NCBI GenBank assembly: GCA_038373885.1
Contig: JAWZYV010012390.1
Span: 62,001 to 126,000 of the forward strand
Length of the DNA stretch: 64,000 bases
Source of the DNA: Cheiracanthium punctorium
Lineage: Eukaryota; Arthropoda; Arachnida; Araneae; Cheiracanthiidae
Direction: 5' to 3'
Below are positions 43,466 through 54,344 of the stretch, piece after piece (positions within the stretch are counted from its first letter, which is position 1; every line of letters begins with the position of its first letter). The position numbers were made by a program, and so were the translations under genes. The notes beneath the pieces are model-generated. The model did not search any database. It worked only from the letters and a program-made list of their open reading frames with translations, and had not been told where the DNA came from.

Positions 43466-44247
43466 CAGGGTTGCCAGATGTGGCTAATTTTAGCCATTTT
43501 GGCTTATTTCAGAAGCTGCTGGCTAAAAAGAAAAATTTTTGTTTAGCCACTCGTTTTTTGGCTAATTATGGCTAAATTCTGAGGCTGCTGGCTAAAAAGA
43601 AAAACAAAAATTTTAGCCACTTGTTTTTTGGCTAATTATAGCTGGATTCTGTGATTGTTGGCGAATATATACTCTTCATAAAAATGCATCATTTAATAAA
43701 TGTTAATAACTTCTGAGAATGTAAAAATGTAATTTGTTATTCAGTTAATTACGAGAGTAAATTTAGCACACAAATGAATAATTATTTCGATTTTCTTCCG
43801 GGGGGGGGGGGTTGAAGCTCTCAAACGTTGTAAAGTGTTTCCTAATCAATGCATTCAATTCGATTTATCATTCCGCTCTTACATAAGGAAAGTGTCTCCT
43901 AATCGATGCATTCTACCTGATTTATCATTCTGGTCCCCTGCGTTGAAAGTATACTGTATAGTGCATATTGTCTTGGGGCCTTGTGCACGGTCCTTGCTTC
44001 TTTCTAGCGCTAAAAATTTTCTAAGTAATAACTCTTTATTTTTGCGATCCAATCTACTAATCTTTATTATTATTGTTATTAATTTAACCACAAAAATGCG
44101 CTTGTGAAGAACATCTATGCTACATTCTAAACTTTTTTAAAGTTTTCTCGAAAATTCAAAAGATGGCGCTGTAATCAAAGTGGCTATTTTTGGCTAATTT
44201 TAAGAAGCCGTTTGGCTATTTTCAGGAATTTTGATCTGGCAACCCTG
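43466..44247. mobile_element. 782-bp hAT-type element, TSD TCTGGTCT
   Basis: A 14-bp perfect inverted repeat CAGGGTTGCCAGAT is found at 43466-43479 and 44234-44247, with a perfect 8-bp duplication TCTGGTCT (43458-43465, 44248-44255). The left subterminal arm has TGGCTAATTTTAGCCATTTT and three rounds of GCTGCTGGCTAAAAAG / TTTTTTGGCTAATTATGGC; the right arm has TGGCTATTTTTGGCTAATTT. A short internal duplication with CTAATCAATGCATTC and CTAATCGATGCATTC lies at 43841-43920. No transposase, so non-autonomous. Confidence 0.93.
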
Positions 44248-44455
44248 TCTGGTCTGCGTATCTAGTTTTCCATGTGAGGCCCCGAGGTATTAGATTGTAA
44301 CGAAAGTTTCCCGCCACCGCAAACTTCGACAGCACACAGTTCTCGTTGGCGTATTTGCTCATATTTTGTCAAACGATTTTTGGCATTTGAAAGAAAGAGG
44401 TTTACTTTATAACACTGTGTTGTGAAATCTATAAAAAATATAGTTATCATTAAGT

Positions 44456-44940
44456 ATAAGGTGTCTCAAATAAAACTATCACTCTAGAGAATTAGAACCA
44501 TCATTTACTTCCAGTTGTGTTGCAAAAAGGCAGCTACATAATATCAACGAATTATGAGTACAGCTTTAAGTACTATTGTTGTATCATGTGACACTGTGCA
44601 AATTTGGTACCGAAAGTTCAAAAACAGTTATCTAAGGAGTTAGAAGTTAGCATTTCAGGCAGATATGGCGGAAAACTTTCATTACAACCTGATAAATCAA
44701 AACATTTAATTCAAGAGCAACGAAACAGCGCAGCGTAAAGAAAATATAATAAGTGAACCCATTGCTTTCTATTTGACTATTACATGACGGTAGATTTTAA
44801 AAGGGGCTTAACGTTGAAAAAATCTTCAAGTATTTTTTTTCAGGAAAAGTTTATCAAGATTGTGAAAAATTAATATGAATTATAAAAATAATGAATACAG
44901 AATATGAATTTTATAAGAAGATAAAATTCATATTCTGTAC
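44456..44940. other. Stretch without recognised gene, ends in perfect hairpin
   Basis: AT-rich. At its end a hairpin with 19-bp perfect arms, 44896-44914 with 44921-44939, loop AAGAAG. Wording GGTGTCTCAAATAAAACTAT at 44460 resembles a transposon terminus but no partner was found. Confidence 0.5.
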
Positions 44941-45049
44941 ATAGGAACTCATATACAGGGTGGGGGTTTCACTGTGGATGTAGCGAACATTTTTATAGCA
45001 TACTGAACTCATTAGCTTTATTTTAGTTTTTAGTACTAAAATATTTGAA

Positions 45050-45200
45050 AGCACAATATGAACTCTTCCCCTTATACCCCCTCCCCCCTCCAAAAAAAAA
45101 AATCTTAACTGTGACCCTGCCTTTGGGTGTACGGAAAACACTTCTACACAGTATGAAAGTATTTTAGCATTTGCTCATTAAATATTTGAAATAAGGTATC
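45050..45200 (+). repeat. Right-arm segment shared with 36100-36240
   Basis: Contains a C-run, AAAAAATCTTAACTGTGACC, CTGCCTTTGGG..ACGGAA and ACACTTCTACACAGTATGAA, matching 36115-36220 in order and orientation. See the 18.8-kb element. Confidence 0.55.
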
Positions 45201-45239
45201 ACTCAAAAAAATGTGATTACAAATAAGTTTTTTTGCTAA

Positions 45240-45524
45240 GTCGCAAAGAACAGTCACTATGACGTCACAACAACCGGCAGTCACAAATCAGTCCCGCAGT
45301 GACTTCACAAAGCGATCACTTAGTGACCGATCACACAGTAGTCACAGGGTGACTTCACAGTGACGTCACCTGGTGACTGGTCACAAAGAACGGGTCGCAG
45401 TGACCACACAGTGGAGTTGCATCACTCACATGTCACAATGTAACTACTTTGTGATAGTCCTGTGACAGTTGTGACCCTCTGTGACGTTACAGCGACTGTT
45501 TTGTGACCATCTGTGCTATTAGGG
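45240..45524 (-). repeat. Right GTCAC/GTGAC subterminal array
   Basis: Inverted counterpart in kind of 37748-38110. About 20 GTCAC or GTGAC words occur in 285 bases, e.g. AACAGTCACTATGACGTCAC and AGTGACCGATCACACAGTAG. The two arms align only loosely beyond the first 13-14 bases, so the motif content rather than the exact sequence is shared. Confidence 0.7.
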
Positions 45525-45526
45525 TT

Positions 45527-46638
45527 TTACTGTACATACAATGGAATTTTTATAGTAATGCAGTCAGTTTCATGGCACAGGTGATATTACTTCTATATGG
45601 AACTATTATTTGTTTATACATATATTTACGGCAACTTTCAGGGTATACTGACACTACATCTGCACCGTATGCTTATATTTACTTCTACAGTGCATTTACA
45701 GTTCATTGTGTGTGTTTTAAGAACCGCATTTGCATTTATGCCAGTACTCTGTATATGGCCCCGGTCCCAGAGCGTGGAAATGAACTACTATAAGAACTAC
45801 TGATTGCGCTGAGCTATAGAAAAATTTAAAAGGGTAGAATACAGTAGACTTCTTGCAACATGAATTCTGGAATACTTTTATCTTCGAGAATAGAATTTCG
45901 GAAAAGGATGTTTCACTATAGAGTGACAAAGAGGAAAAAAAAGTGAATTTGCGTAGAAACTCTTAGAGTTCTGAGGGGCCAAAAGTACTATAAAAAAGAA
46001 TTGAGATGTGGAAAAAATGATATTGCTTAAAAAGAATAATTGCAAGAAAGTAAATAATAAATTTGAGTGCTCATACAGGATGTATATTTCTGATCTTGAA
46101 AGACCATGATTAGTAAAAGTTTAAATAATTTAACTAACTTATTTGCTATGAATCCTTCAATTATTGAAGACCCTTTTTTCATTATGCTTTTGTACCCTAT
46201 TAAAATTATTTTTGAATCATTATGAAAGATACCAATAATGACAATAATAATTTTTGCTATTTATCTTATAATTTACCCTAGAAGTTTTATTCTACCAAGT
46301 ACCCTATTGGATTTATGTTTCATTTCTATACATAATTTTTCCTTTTAAAAACTTGGAATTAGTTTTAGTAGGAAATAATATTAATTCTAAAAATTAATCA
46401 CTGTATTACCCGTTGCTTAGTCATAATCTTGATTTTCATCCTTAAAAATAATTCTAATCTTTGTGCTTAACTCCACTCATCTTATTTCTCTTTAAACACT
46501 CAAGCATCATTTCATTTCATAATGTGTTGAACCATTGTAAAATTTAGAATTAATTCTTCAACATTTACTAGCTGTTCGTAAATAAGAGTATAACCGTATT
46601 GGGTTACAAATTTTATGTGTGCTAGTAGATTGTAATTA
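45527..46638. other. AT-rich stretch without recognised gene
   Basis: No supported gene. A plus-strand segment at 46130-46240 reads like a short hydrophobic peptide but carries stops. Confidence 0.4.
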
Positions 46639-47040
46639 CTACGCAGGTTTTATAAATAAATATATTTTTAAACTTTTTGTACCGACGTTCGTTCGCGTGG
46701 ATCTAGAATATTCAAATACACATGCATGAAAATTACTGTTCTCTTCATTTCTACATTCATTACCGTATATTGTAATGGGCACATTTATTAACTTCAGGTG
46801 GCTTTGTTTTATTTCCTTTACCGCTAAAGGACATGCGTTAAGTAAGCCTTCGCGTTTTACAAATTTTTTAACATAGGATAAATGGTTATTTTTTATACCT
46901 CGTCTGATGGGTGAGATAGGATGAATTGGTACACTGTAATTACCCATGCAGCAATCATATTCGCAGTGCCGTTGTGATGACATTACACGCTTAAATCTAC
47001 TGAGTAAAATAATAATCAAACGTAGTATATTTTTACTCAA
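46639..47040 (-). CDS. Hypothetical 133-codon frame
   Basis: The longest unexplained frame in this AT-rich part. From an internal MSSQRHCEYDCCMGNYSVPI it is Cys/His-containing near the start, then basic (VKKFVKREGLL), with more balanced base composition than its flanks. I recognise no domain; it is not a THAP or BED finger as far as I can see. No clear splice sites or promoter. It may be a lone exon, an old TE fragment or chance. Confidence 0.2.
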   Translation of the reverse strand: MSKNILRLIIILLSRFKRVMSSQRHCEYDCCMGNYSVPIHPISPIRRGIKNNHLSYVKKFVKREGLLNACPLAVKEIKQSHLKLINVPITIYGNECRNEENSNFHACVFEYSRSTRTNVGTKSLKIYLFIKPA

Positions 47041-47940
47041 TTTTTGACTTCAAACAACCATTCTCCCGATTGAGTAAAATTTGCTCCATTAATCGACAAA
47101 AATCAATGGAGCGAAAAATTCTCAATTTTTGAGCATTATACAACAGCTCCATAATCAAAAAAGAGGAGTGTCTGTCCATTTTTGATTAATATAACTGTAC
47201 TTAATTATGATTATTATTTAATCTATATAATGAACATTTTTACAAAATCAGTCTTTTTTAAATTAATATATCTGTACTCAATAAGATTATTATTTTAAGC
47301 TAGTAAAAGGGTGTTTTATGAAAATTTGCTGTTTTTGATTAATATATTGAATAATTCGTTTTCTTCATTTTTTATACGAGAGCTGTAATCTATGATTGTA
47401 AGCCCGAGAAAATAAATTTTAAATCAAGGCAAATACATTACATATATCTTAATACACTATAACAAAGTATTTTTTTAATAAATAGAATATAATTTCACTA
47501 TAGTCTCTAGTTATAAAACGAATTCACAGTACAGTCAGAATACAGAAATGCAATCATGGTTAAACCAGCTGTGAGATTTGGTTAAAGCAGCAACTAAATT
47601 TATTTACATGAAAAGGTTAAATAGTACTTACTCACTTCACTGAAGATATCATAACTTCATTTGCACAACAGCAACGAGATTTTTATAATCCAATCTTAAG
47701 AAACTATGTCCATTAAAACAAAATTTTTACCGAAAGCATCCTCTCCACATTTAGTTTGAATTTATTTCACAACTCTGAATATGAAAAAGTTGCATTTGGT
47801 ATTCGGATATCACATAAAATCACCAGCGAATACATCGAGAAGTAATCACCGACAGCAAAAGGCAAAGTACAGCACAGCAAAGTACATCCGGTATCCTCTT
47901 TAGAAACTTTAATTCATATTTTTAATAACGATATGTTTGT
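47041..47940. other. AT-rich stretch with loose repeats
   Basis: Contains a GCTCCATT..AATGGAGC hairpin (47081-47112) and three loose repeats of (T)TTTTGATTAATAT...TGTACT(C/T)AAT between 47180 and 47345. No gene supported. Confidence 0.35.
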
Positions 47941-48110
47941 TCTTCGATGGCCGCGGCAAGCCACAGCCAGGATTCCCGCGTTGTGACTGTGTACCGTTTT
48001 CCGTTGAAGAGCGTTGATCACGTGATAGTAGAGCGTTGGTCACGTGATAGTAATAGGATATCTTACAACCATCTTTTCGTGGGGTAGAGACAGAATTCTC
48101 AAATAGACAA
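47941..48110. promoter_or_regulatory. GC-rich patch with tandem CACGTG sites
   Basis: In AT-rich surroundings, 47948-48060 is GC-richer and holds two tandem 22-base units GAGCGTTG(A/G)TCACGTGATAGTA (48009-48030, 48031-48052), one substitution apart, each with a TCACGTGA palindrome, the core bound by bHLH-type factors. A promoter or enhancer is possible but no downstream gene is visible on either strand. Confidence 0.3.
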
Positions 48111-50055
48111 GATTTTAGTGAAAAGTGGAGTTAAATAGAATCTAGCGGATTGGGAGCATTGAGGCAAATGGAGGAGATTACAAATTATTGTCTTTAAGGA
48201 GAAATTTTTAGCGTAAAAGGATTTAAATCAGGCGATAAGAAATTTAATCAATAAAGGACTGTTAGTTTTAATCAATAGATTTAAGCGTGTACGCGTTGTC
48301 ACGTGGAAATATGGCGCTGCATAATGTCATTACCAATATGACTTTAGTATGAGCAATTTTTGAACTTCAAAATCCTTTCAAAATCATTTTATACATCTTT
48401 GAACTAAAAGTTTGATAAAAAATATTGCTTATACATGGTTGTAGATAATGTCTGTAATCTAGCACTTAAGAGAAATGTATTATCCAGAAACATTCTTTTC
48501 ATTTATAACATTGAACACTTAAATAATGTTCAATGCTATAATTATTTATTAAATCTATTATGAAATTAAAACTGCTAAAGGAAGAATATTTTTAGTTCTT
48601 TCAAGATTTAGGCTTAGAATTTGTTTTCTTTTCCTCACATCATGCTCCTAAATTTCATTTATAACGGTTTATATAAAAAGTGCGGTTTTGTCCATTTAGC
48701 GCTCCTACTTGCATTTTCATGCATTCATTTTTTTGTATGAAAAAATGTCATAAAATATAAACTAATTAGTAAATTTAATTTATTTCCTTTCTCCCATACA
48801 ACTTCGAAAAGAAAACTCTACCTAATAGAATACCTTGTATATTCAACGAAAACAGAGTTCAAATTAAGCGAAAAATTAGAAAAAAAATCCTTCATTATCA
48901 CTGGAAGAGCAAGTAGGTTAGCTCTTAATTAAAATTTCTGGAACACTGTAAAATGTTTCTTGGTAGCGTAATTTCTTTTCAACGAAGAAAAAAGCCCATA
49001 ATCCTCTTTAGTTGAGAACTCAACAGATGACAGCTCTTTATTTTTAAAGATTCTTTCGACACCAGCATTAAATTCTTTTCTTTCGGATACAAGTATAAAA
49101 AATTGGAATGTCCAAATGATTAAAAAAGTAATCTCTTGTAAACAAAATGTTTACTTATTTTGATTTTCACCGCATTTTAAATTATTTTATTTATCCTTCG
49201 CATTAGCATTATATATGAGTGTATACTATCCAATTTATGTTATAACGAAATTTAAATTCGTTTGCTCGTAATAACCGGGTTTATTTTAAATTCAAATACT
49301 ATTGCCAAAAAGGAGTTTTGCATTTGTTTTAAAAATAGGTTTGATTTTTCACTTATCATCACATATAGAACATGGGGGAAAAAACTGGCCTATTTAGTTT
49401 ATTTCATGGCATATTACGCACAAAGTGAACTTTAGGAGTAGTTAGATGTATTCCTATTAAAATATTATAAACCCAAACTATGTCTTGCTTTTATTCTTTT
49501 TAACATTTCTGATATTTCTAGTATATTTCACTCTCAAATTATATATTTTATATTTAACTTTTACTTATAGCTCAACTTTTATTTATTTCACTCTTAAATT
49601 ATTTATTCATTTTTATTTTTACCTTTTGTTCAACATTTAACCTAACATTCTGGGAACATGCATTTGCCATGGATGAGCCATGTTTACAGGCTTAATGCAA
49701 ACTGGCCATGTCATCTAAAGTCATTTCCTTTCATGCTTGCTTTTTAACAGGATAGCCCACCACAGTTACACATTTAGCTTTTTTTGTGCTAAGTAACTAT
49801 AATGAAATCCTGTTATTTTGTTTTTATATTGGTAGTAAGTGTTCGGTTTGTGGGGCCTGACGAGCTTAATCGATGCTTATTACCTACCCCACATATTCCA
49901 TTCCGTACTTCACCTTTCAATTTGTCCGCATAATCGTTATCCCATTCATTGGTTTCATATATTTTGCTCATCATAGATATGTTGTTTATTTATGAATGTT
50001 TCCCTACATCAAAACATCCATCAAACCATGGATATTTAGAATTTAGTATCTGCTA
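48111..50055. other. AT-rich stretch without recognised gene
   Basis: Nearly 2 kb of AT-rich DNA with chance frames only. Confidence 0.4.
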
Positions 50056-50061
50056 TGTATA

Positions 50062-50091
<30 letters not shown>
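50056..50091. repeat. AT microsatellite, left of LTR element
   Basis: TGTATATATATATATATATA and further AT units run directly into the 5' LTR at 50092. The matching AT run continues right of the 3' LTR from 59746, so the retrotransposon inserted within one AT tract. Confidence 0.85.
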
Positions 50092-50092
<1 letters not shown>

Positions 50093-50680
50093 GTAATAAA
50101 AAAATAAACTTTTCTAATTTAACCTCATTTAATTTAATGTTATTTGAAAAATCCTTCTTTAATCTCGGTTACGCTTACTGTAAAGTTTGTTTCTCGGCCA
50201 TACAAATATTACGCTCGGAGACAATTTTAGAAGTTAGATAAGGAGTAAAATTGTTGATTCAGCAGTATTTTCAGTTTTCTGCGGTTTCGTTACGACGCGC
50301 TTTTAGAACTCCTGGGTAAGCAGGTGTTTCTCATGTCTTGATTGACAATCTGGTTAACTAATTACGTTTGAGATTAACGCCTTCGCGATCGTGCTGCGCC
50401 TTGCAAGCAGGTGTAGTAACTAAGGAGTATTTAAGCAAGAGCGTGGAAATTTCGAGAGCTTTTTAGGAGTTTGGAACGTGAAGGTTTTTAAGGAGCTTAG
50501 CCTTAGCTTCGAGCTTTAGCTTTTAGACTGCGATGTAAGAAGTTAGCCACGGGACTAATAAGGTCGCCGGCCTGACTCCTGCCCTCTGTCCGAACTTTGA
50601 AATAAACTATTCAACCTAGAACCCCAATGGATTTGTGTCGATCATTTCAACAAGGGATGGCGTAAGGCCCATTCCTTACA
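50092..50680 (+). mobile_element. 5' LTR of Ty3/gypsy element
   Basis: 589 bases starting TGTAATAA and ending CCTTACA, repeated at 59157-59745 with about 20 differences by eye (96-97% identity). TGTAA..TTACA is the short terminal inversion of LTRs. TATTTAAG at 50426-50433 is a plausible TATA element and GAAATAAAC near 50599 a polyadenylation signal. The LTR drives transcription and defines the RNA ends. Confidence 0.93.
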
Positions 50681-52436
50681 TAAGCCGAGCAGGATTGTTT
50701 CTGCTTGGAAACCACCAAAAAATCGAGGAGTTCGCTTACGCTGACGGATGCCGATCAGACGCCGACATCTCGTCTGGGGGAGTCGGGCTGGCTGCGGAAA
50801 GGAACCAACTTTCTTTTCTCCGCATGCTTCCCAGGCAGACACCAGAGCACGAGCAGAGGCAACAGCCTTTCTTCCGTATTCTCCGAGGAGCGGACGTAAG
50901 GGACCAGTGATTCAGCGCGGACGACAGCAACTATGGTTCTCCCTACAGCCGTTTGATCCTCTCTCCATGGTGCGATGTGTCGCCGATGCCTTCCCGTTCA
51001 GTTACCGACGTCGCTCACCGTCATCATTGAAACATACGATTGTGCGTTCCCCGTATCCCAGAACAGTGCGTCCGGCTACGAAAGTAATGGTGACAGCAAA
51101 GCACATATACGGATAGCTTAGATACGCTTTGGGTTGTTAGGAAAAGTAACTGTAAACCTTACCTTAAAGGTTCCATGACATGTGGCTGTGTTTTCTTTAT
51201 TATAACTGAATGCTGTATAACTTAACTTTAATTATTTGCCTTAAAATCTAAAGGCACAGATAGCCCTTATTTTTATTAATTAAAGTTCTTACTTAACACT
51301 ATTCTAATATCAACGCTTCAAACAAGCACCTAATTGCTGCAAAACGTTTTGCATAATGTGTTTCTGTTTTTGGCCGCTAGAGGCGCTGTACTCCCGGCGA
51401 CTTGCCGCGGAGCTATTTTCTCCTTTTTCTTTTCACGTCACAGGTCCGCAGACCTTGGTGACGTCGTTGCCTGGCCAACAGATAAAAGTTCGCCGTTCGC
51501 CGCGAGAGTGGAGAGAGAGGAGGCGAAAAGGGTGATGCGACAGATGCGTGTAGAAGGACGCTCGAAGCCAGCCATGTGAGATGCTCTGAGCTGAGTCAAA
51601 CGATTAACCTGGAGCCTTCCCGCCGCAGCTTCCAATAAAGCCTTTCTGATTATGCCACTACAAGCTTATCTCAAGGTGATGCTGTTCGACCCCGGTTCGA
51701 TTTGTTGTCCAGAATGTTCGATGACACATAGATGCTGTACCACATCAAATACCTGTTTCTTGTTTCCTTTGTTCATCCCCATCTGTATACAAGCCTTCAT
51801 GCTTCATTACTAAAATAAAAGAACTATCAAGGTAAACGCTTTTGTCATCTTTTACCTGGCAAGCCCTCAATTCATTTTTCTTACTAGCTTTCACTGCTCA
51901 AAATTTTGAAGTATAAAACTCTGCTAAACACAGACATGGGTGACAGACGTTTTCTTCATGAATATGACAAGATATTACGCAGAATTCAAGAATGAACGAT
52001 CTCGCCCGGTGGAAGCCAATGTTCCGGACATTGACCGACGGCGAACTTAAATTTTGACGAGACACCATTCACAATTGAAAAATTACGCTTTTTTTTTTTT
52101 TTTTTTTTTTTTTTTTTGTGGAACTCAAGAGTTTAAAAGAAGATTGGTCATTTGTAGAAAAAATATTAGTGTGCTTTTTTAAAATTTATTTTGTTAAAAT
52201 ACAAGGTAAGGTGTTTCTCTCTCTATTAATGATAGTCATGTGTTTGTTAGTTTTTTAATATCTATGTTGAAAAAATAAATATAGAAACGGGTTATGATAG
52301 TCATGTATTATGAGACTATTTATAATTTTGAAAGTTAATATAAAAATTCCTTTAAATTGTATGTGATATAAAAAGTGATGACAACTTTGAAGTTTTATAA
52401 CTGTAAATTTTAAATTTTTATTGTAATAAAGTCAAG
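50681..52436 (+). other. Leader of LTR element, unusually long
   Basis: 1756 bases lie between the 5' LTR and gag. I see no canonical primer-binding site directly after the LTR. The first 440 bases are GC-rich with short chance frames. At about 51340-51665 there is an LTR-like stretch (GC-rich promoter-like DNA, CAGATAAAAG, then AATAAAG near 51632), perhaps a foreign solo LTR or the real regulatory leader. A 29-base T-run lies at 52089-52117. Confidence 0.5.
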
Positions 52437-53513
52437 ATGAAGTTGGTAGACATTCCCCAAATTAAGTTAGCCATTCAATCAGCTAAGTCAGATACAATTA
52501 AATCCGTACATTCTTTTATTTTTGAAACAGATAAGCAGAAGAGAAATCGATCTAATTTAAGGGAATTTGAGGGATTCCAATTTGAAATTGGGGATGCAGA
52601 ATTTGAACGAAAGCTAAAATATATTAGTGATAATTTTGATAAAATTAAATTAATTAGAATTGCTAATTTTTTTCAATTAGAACCTTCGGATTAAGGAAAG
52701 GAGACAGCACGTAAGCTCCTATCCACCTTGAGGGATTTGGAGACTTACATTGAAACCTTTACAGTAAACAGTGATATAGAGGATGCTGAAAATATAGCTG
52801 ACGATGACAAAACCCAAACCTCGGAAAAAAATGATAGTAATAACGAATCTGCAAAAACCGAAAGTCGATTAGTTCCTTCGTCAGAATTAGTAAACAGTAA
52901 TGGTAATTCTCAGAAGCTAAGAAAGTCAAAAGAACTGTCATCCATAATACCCGAAAAGAGAGAAACACAAAATTATGACAGACCTTTAGAAATAATTCCT
53001 TTTGCCCCCGAGTCAGGAATGGAATGGAAGAATTGGGTTGTTTATTTTGACGGTTATTGCAATTATGAAAACATGGATAATGTATGGAAAATAAGAAATA
53101 TACACAAGTTCATTAAAGGAAAGGCAATTACTTTATTTGTTAATAATAATTTAAATGTCCTACATTGGGAGGAGTTAGTGCAATTATTCCATGAGGAATT
53201 TGCTACCCCTGGAGAACCTTTACTCAGTGATTTTTCAAGTATTGTTTTCAGAATAGGAGAAAATGTTTCCGAATATTACCACAAAAAATTACAGGCAGGA
53301 AGAGCTTTGGAACGGGAACCAAAATTATTATTAGATGGATTAACGGACGGGCTACCCAAAGAATTGAAACAACTTGTTGTGGCAAATTCTCCTAAGACAA
53401 CAACCGAATGGAGGGACTTGGTACACAAACTGAACAAAATGCAGGTAGTAGACAAAAGACATGAGCCTCCAACACATTTCCAACCAAACTCCCAGGGCTT
53501 TCGCCAGTGGTGA
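52437..53513 (+). pseudogene. gag of Ty3/gypsy element, one stop
   Basis: Structural capsid protein gene. Starts MKLVDIPQIKLA at 52437. An in-frame TAA at 52692-52694 interrupts it, after which the same frame continues through an acidic Ser/Asn-rich linker (codons near 52780-52920) into the capsid-like domain: FAPESGMEWKNWVVYFDGY, IHKFIKGKAITLF, WEELVQLFHEEF, and the LLLDGLTDGLPKELKQLV block typical of retrotransposon gag. The frame is lost at about 53514, just before the zinc-knuckle region. The particle-forming protein would be truncated. Confidence 0.85.
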
Positions 53514-53529
53514 TCCATGAGACCAAATA

Positions 53530-54344
53530 ATGAATCTCAACCCAATCTTTCAAACTCAGCAAAACCCTGGAACTATAGGTATCCGAAAGCAAATAACCCG
53601 CCGCGATCATACCCCTCACAATAGTACATACGTACCCAGGGGACCTTGGACTAATACTCAAAATACCAATACAAATTTACATTATCATGAATACTTACCA
53701 CCATCTCCTTGCAAAATATGTCTTAGTTACAATATTACTAATGTTTTTCATTGGCATAAGGACTTTCCTCTTAAGAAATCTACTGTCACCCAACGTCAGA
53801 TTGTTAGCAAACAAACAAACAATACCAGTCAAGAGACCGCTACTTCAGACAATCACATCGAACGTAGCTCAGTGGAAAGTACAACTAACTCTTTTGGTCA
53901 ATTAATTTTGCCCGGGCAACTTATTCAAAATCGATCCAAACATAAACAAACTCAAAAAGTAGTTAGAAAAGTACATGAAACTGAAGCTATACCTTGTTCA
54001 ATTGACACCGGAAGTAGCATAACCATTGGTCCAAAACATCTTGTTAAGAAATATCATATTCAAACTCAATATGATAAATATGGGATCAATGCTGCTCAAA
54101 CCAAGGTATTTTAAAATTAAGAGAAAAATGCCTTGTAGATTTGACACTTGGTGATATTACACCAACTGTGGAGATGTATGTTGTAAACAATAACTTACCT
54201 TATGTCTTAATTGGTGAAGTAAAAATAAAGTGTTGTATGTCGTCTGCAATAACCCATAAATTCTACCTTGCGGGAATAATCCTTCAACCTGTAATTGCTA
54301 AAAGAAAATACCATTCCTATTTCAAGGTCCCTGAAATAAAATAG
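53530..54344 (+). pseudogene. Zinc knuckle and aspartic protease
   Basis: A different frame from gag. First a knuckle-like CKICLSYNITNVFHWHKDFP in which the last expected cysteine is F, so RNA binding is probably lost. Then CSIDTGSSITIGPKHLV with the DTG active site of retroviral-type aspartic proteases. The frame shifts near 54112; the C-terminal protease strand (LGDITPTVEMYVVNNNLPYV, LIGEV) is in the next frame to 54344. It would process gag and pol. Inactive as it stands. Confidence 0.85.

Larger units (their letters stand above)
37748..45524. mobile_element. 7.8-kb TIR element with GTCAC-rich arms
   Basis: CCCTAATAGCACA (37748-37760) is repeated perfectly in reverse complement at 45512-45524, with TT on both sides (37746-37747, 45525-45526). 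The outer arms, about 350 bases at the left and 285 at the right, are dense arrays of GTCAC/GTGAC with spacers. The interior holds two hAT-type elements with perfect duplications, a SINE and AT-rich DNA, but no transposase I can see. Without the nested elements the element would be roughly 4 kb. The same terminus with A to G change (CCCTAGTAGCACAA) marks a 109-bp MITE at 60605. Superfamily unknown. Confidence 0.75.

Noticed and set aside
46130..46330. Possible mitochondrial insertion: a short hydrophobic translation that loosely recalls an ATP synthase subunit
   Set aside because: Only a vague resemblance over a few residues, with stops in both nuclear and mitochondrial codes as far as I can follow. 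AT-rich DNA gives such peptides by chance.
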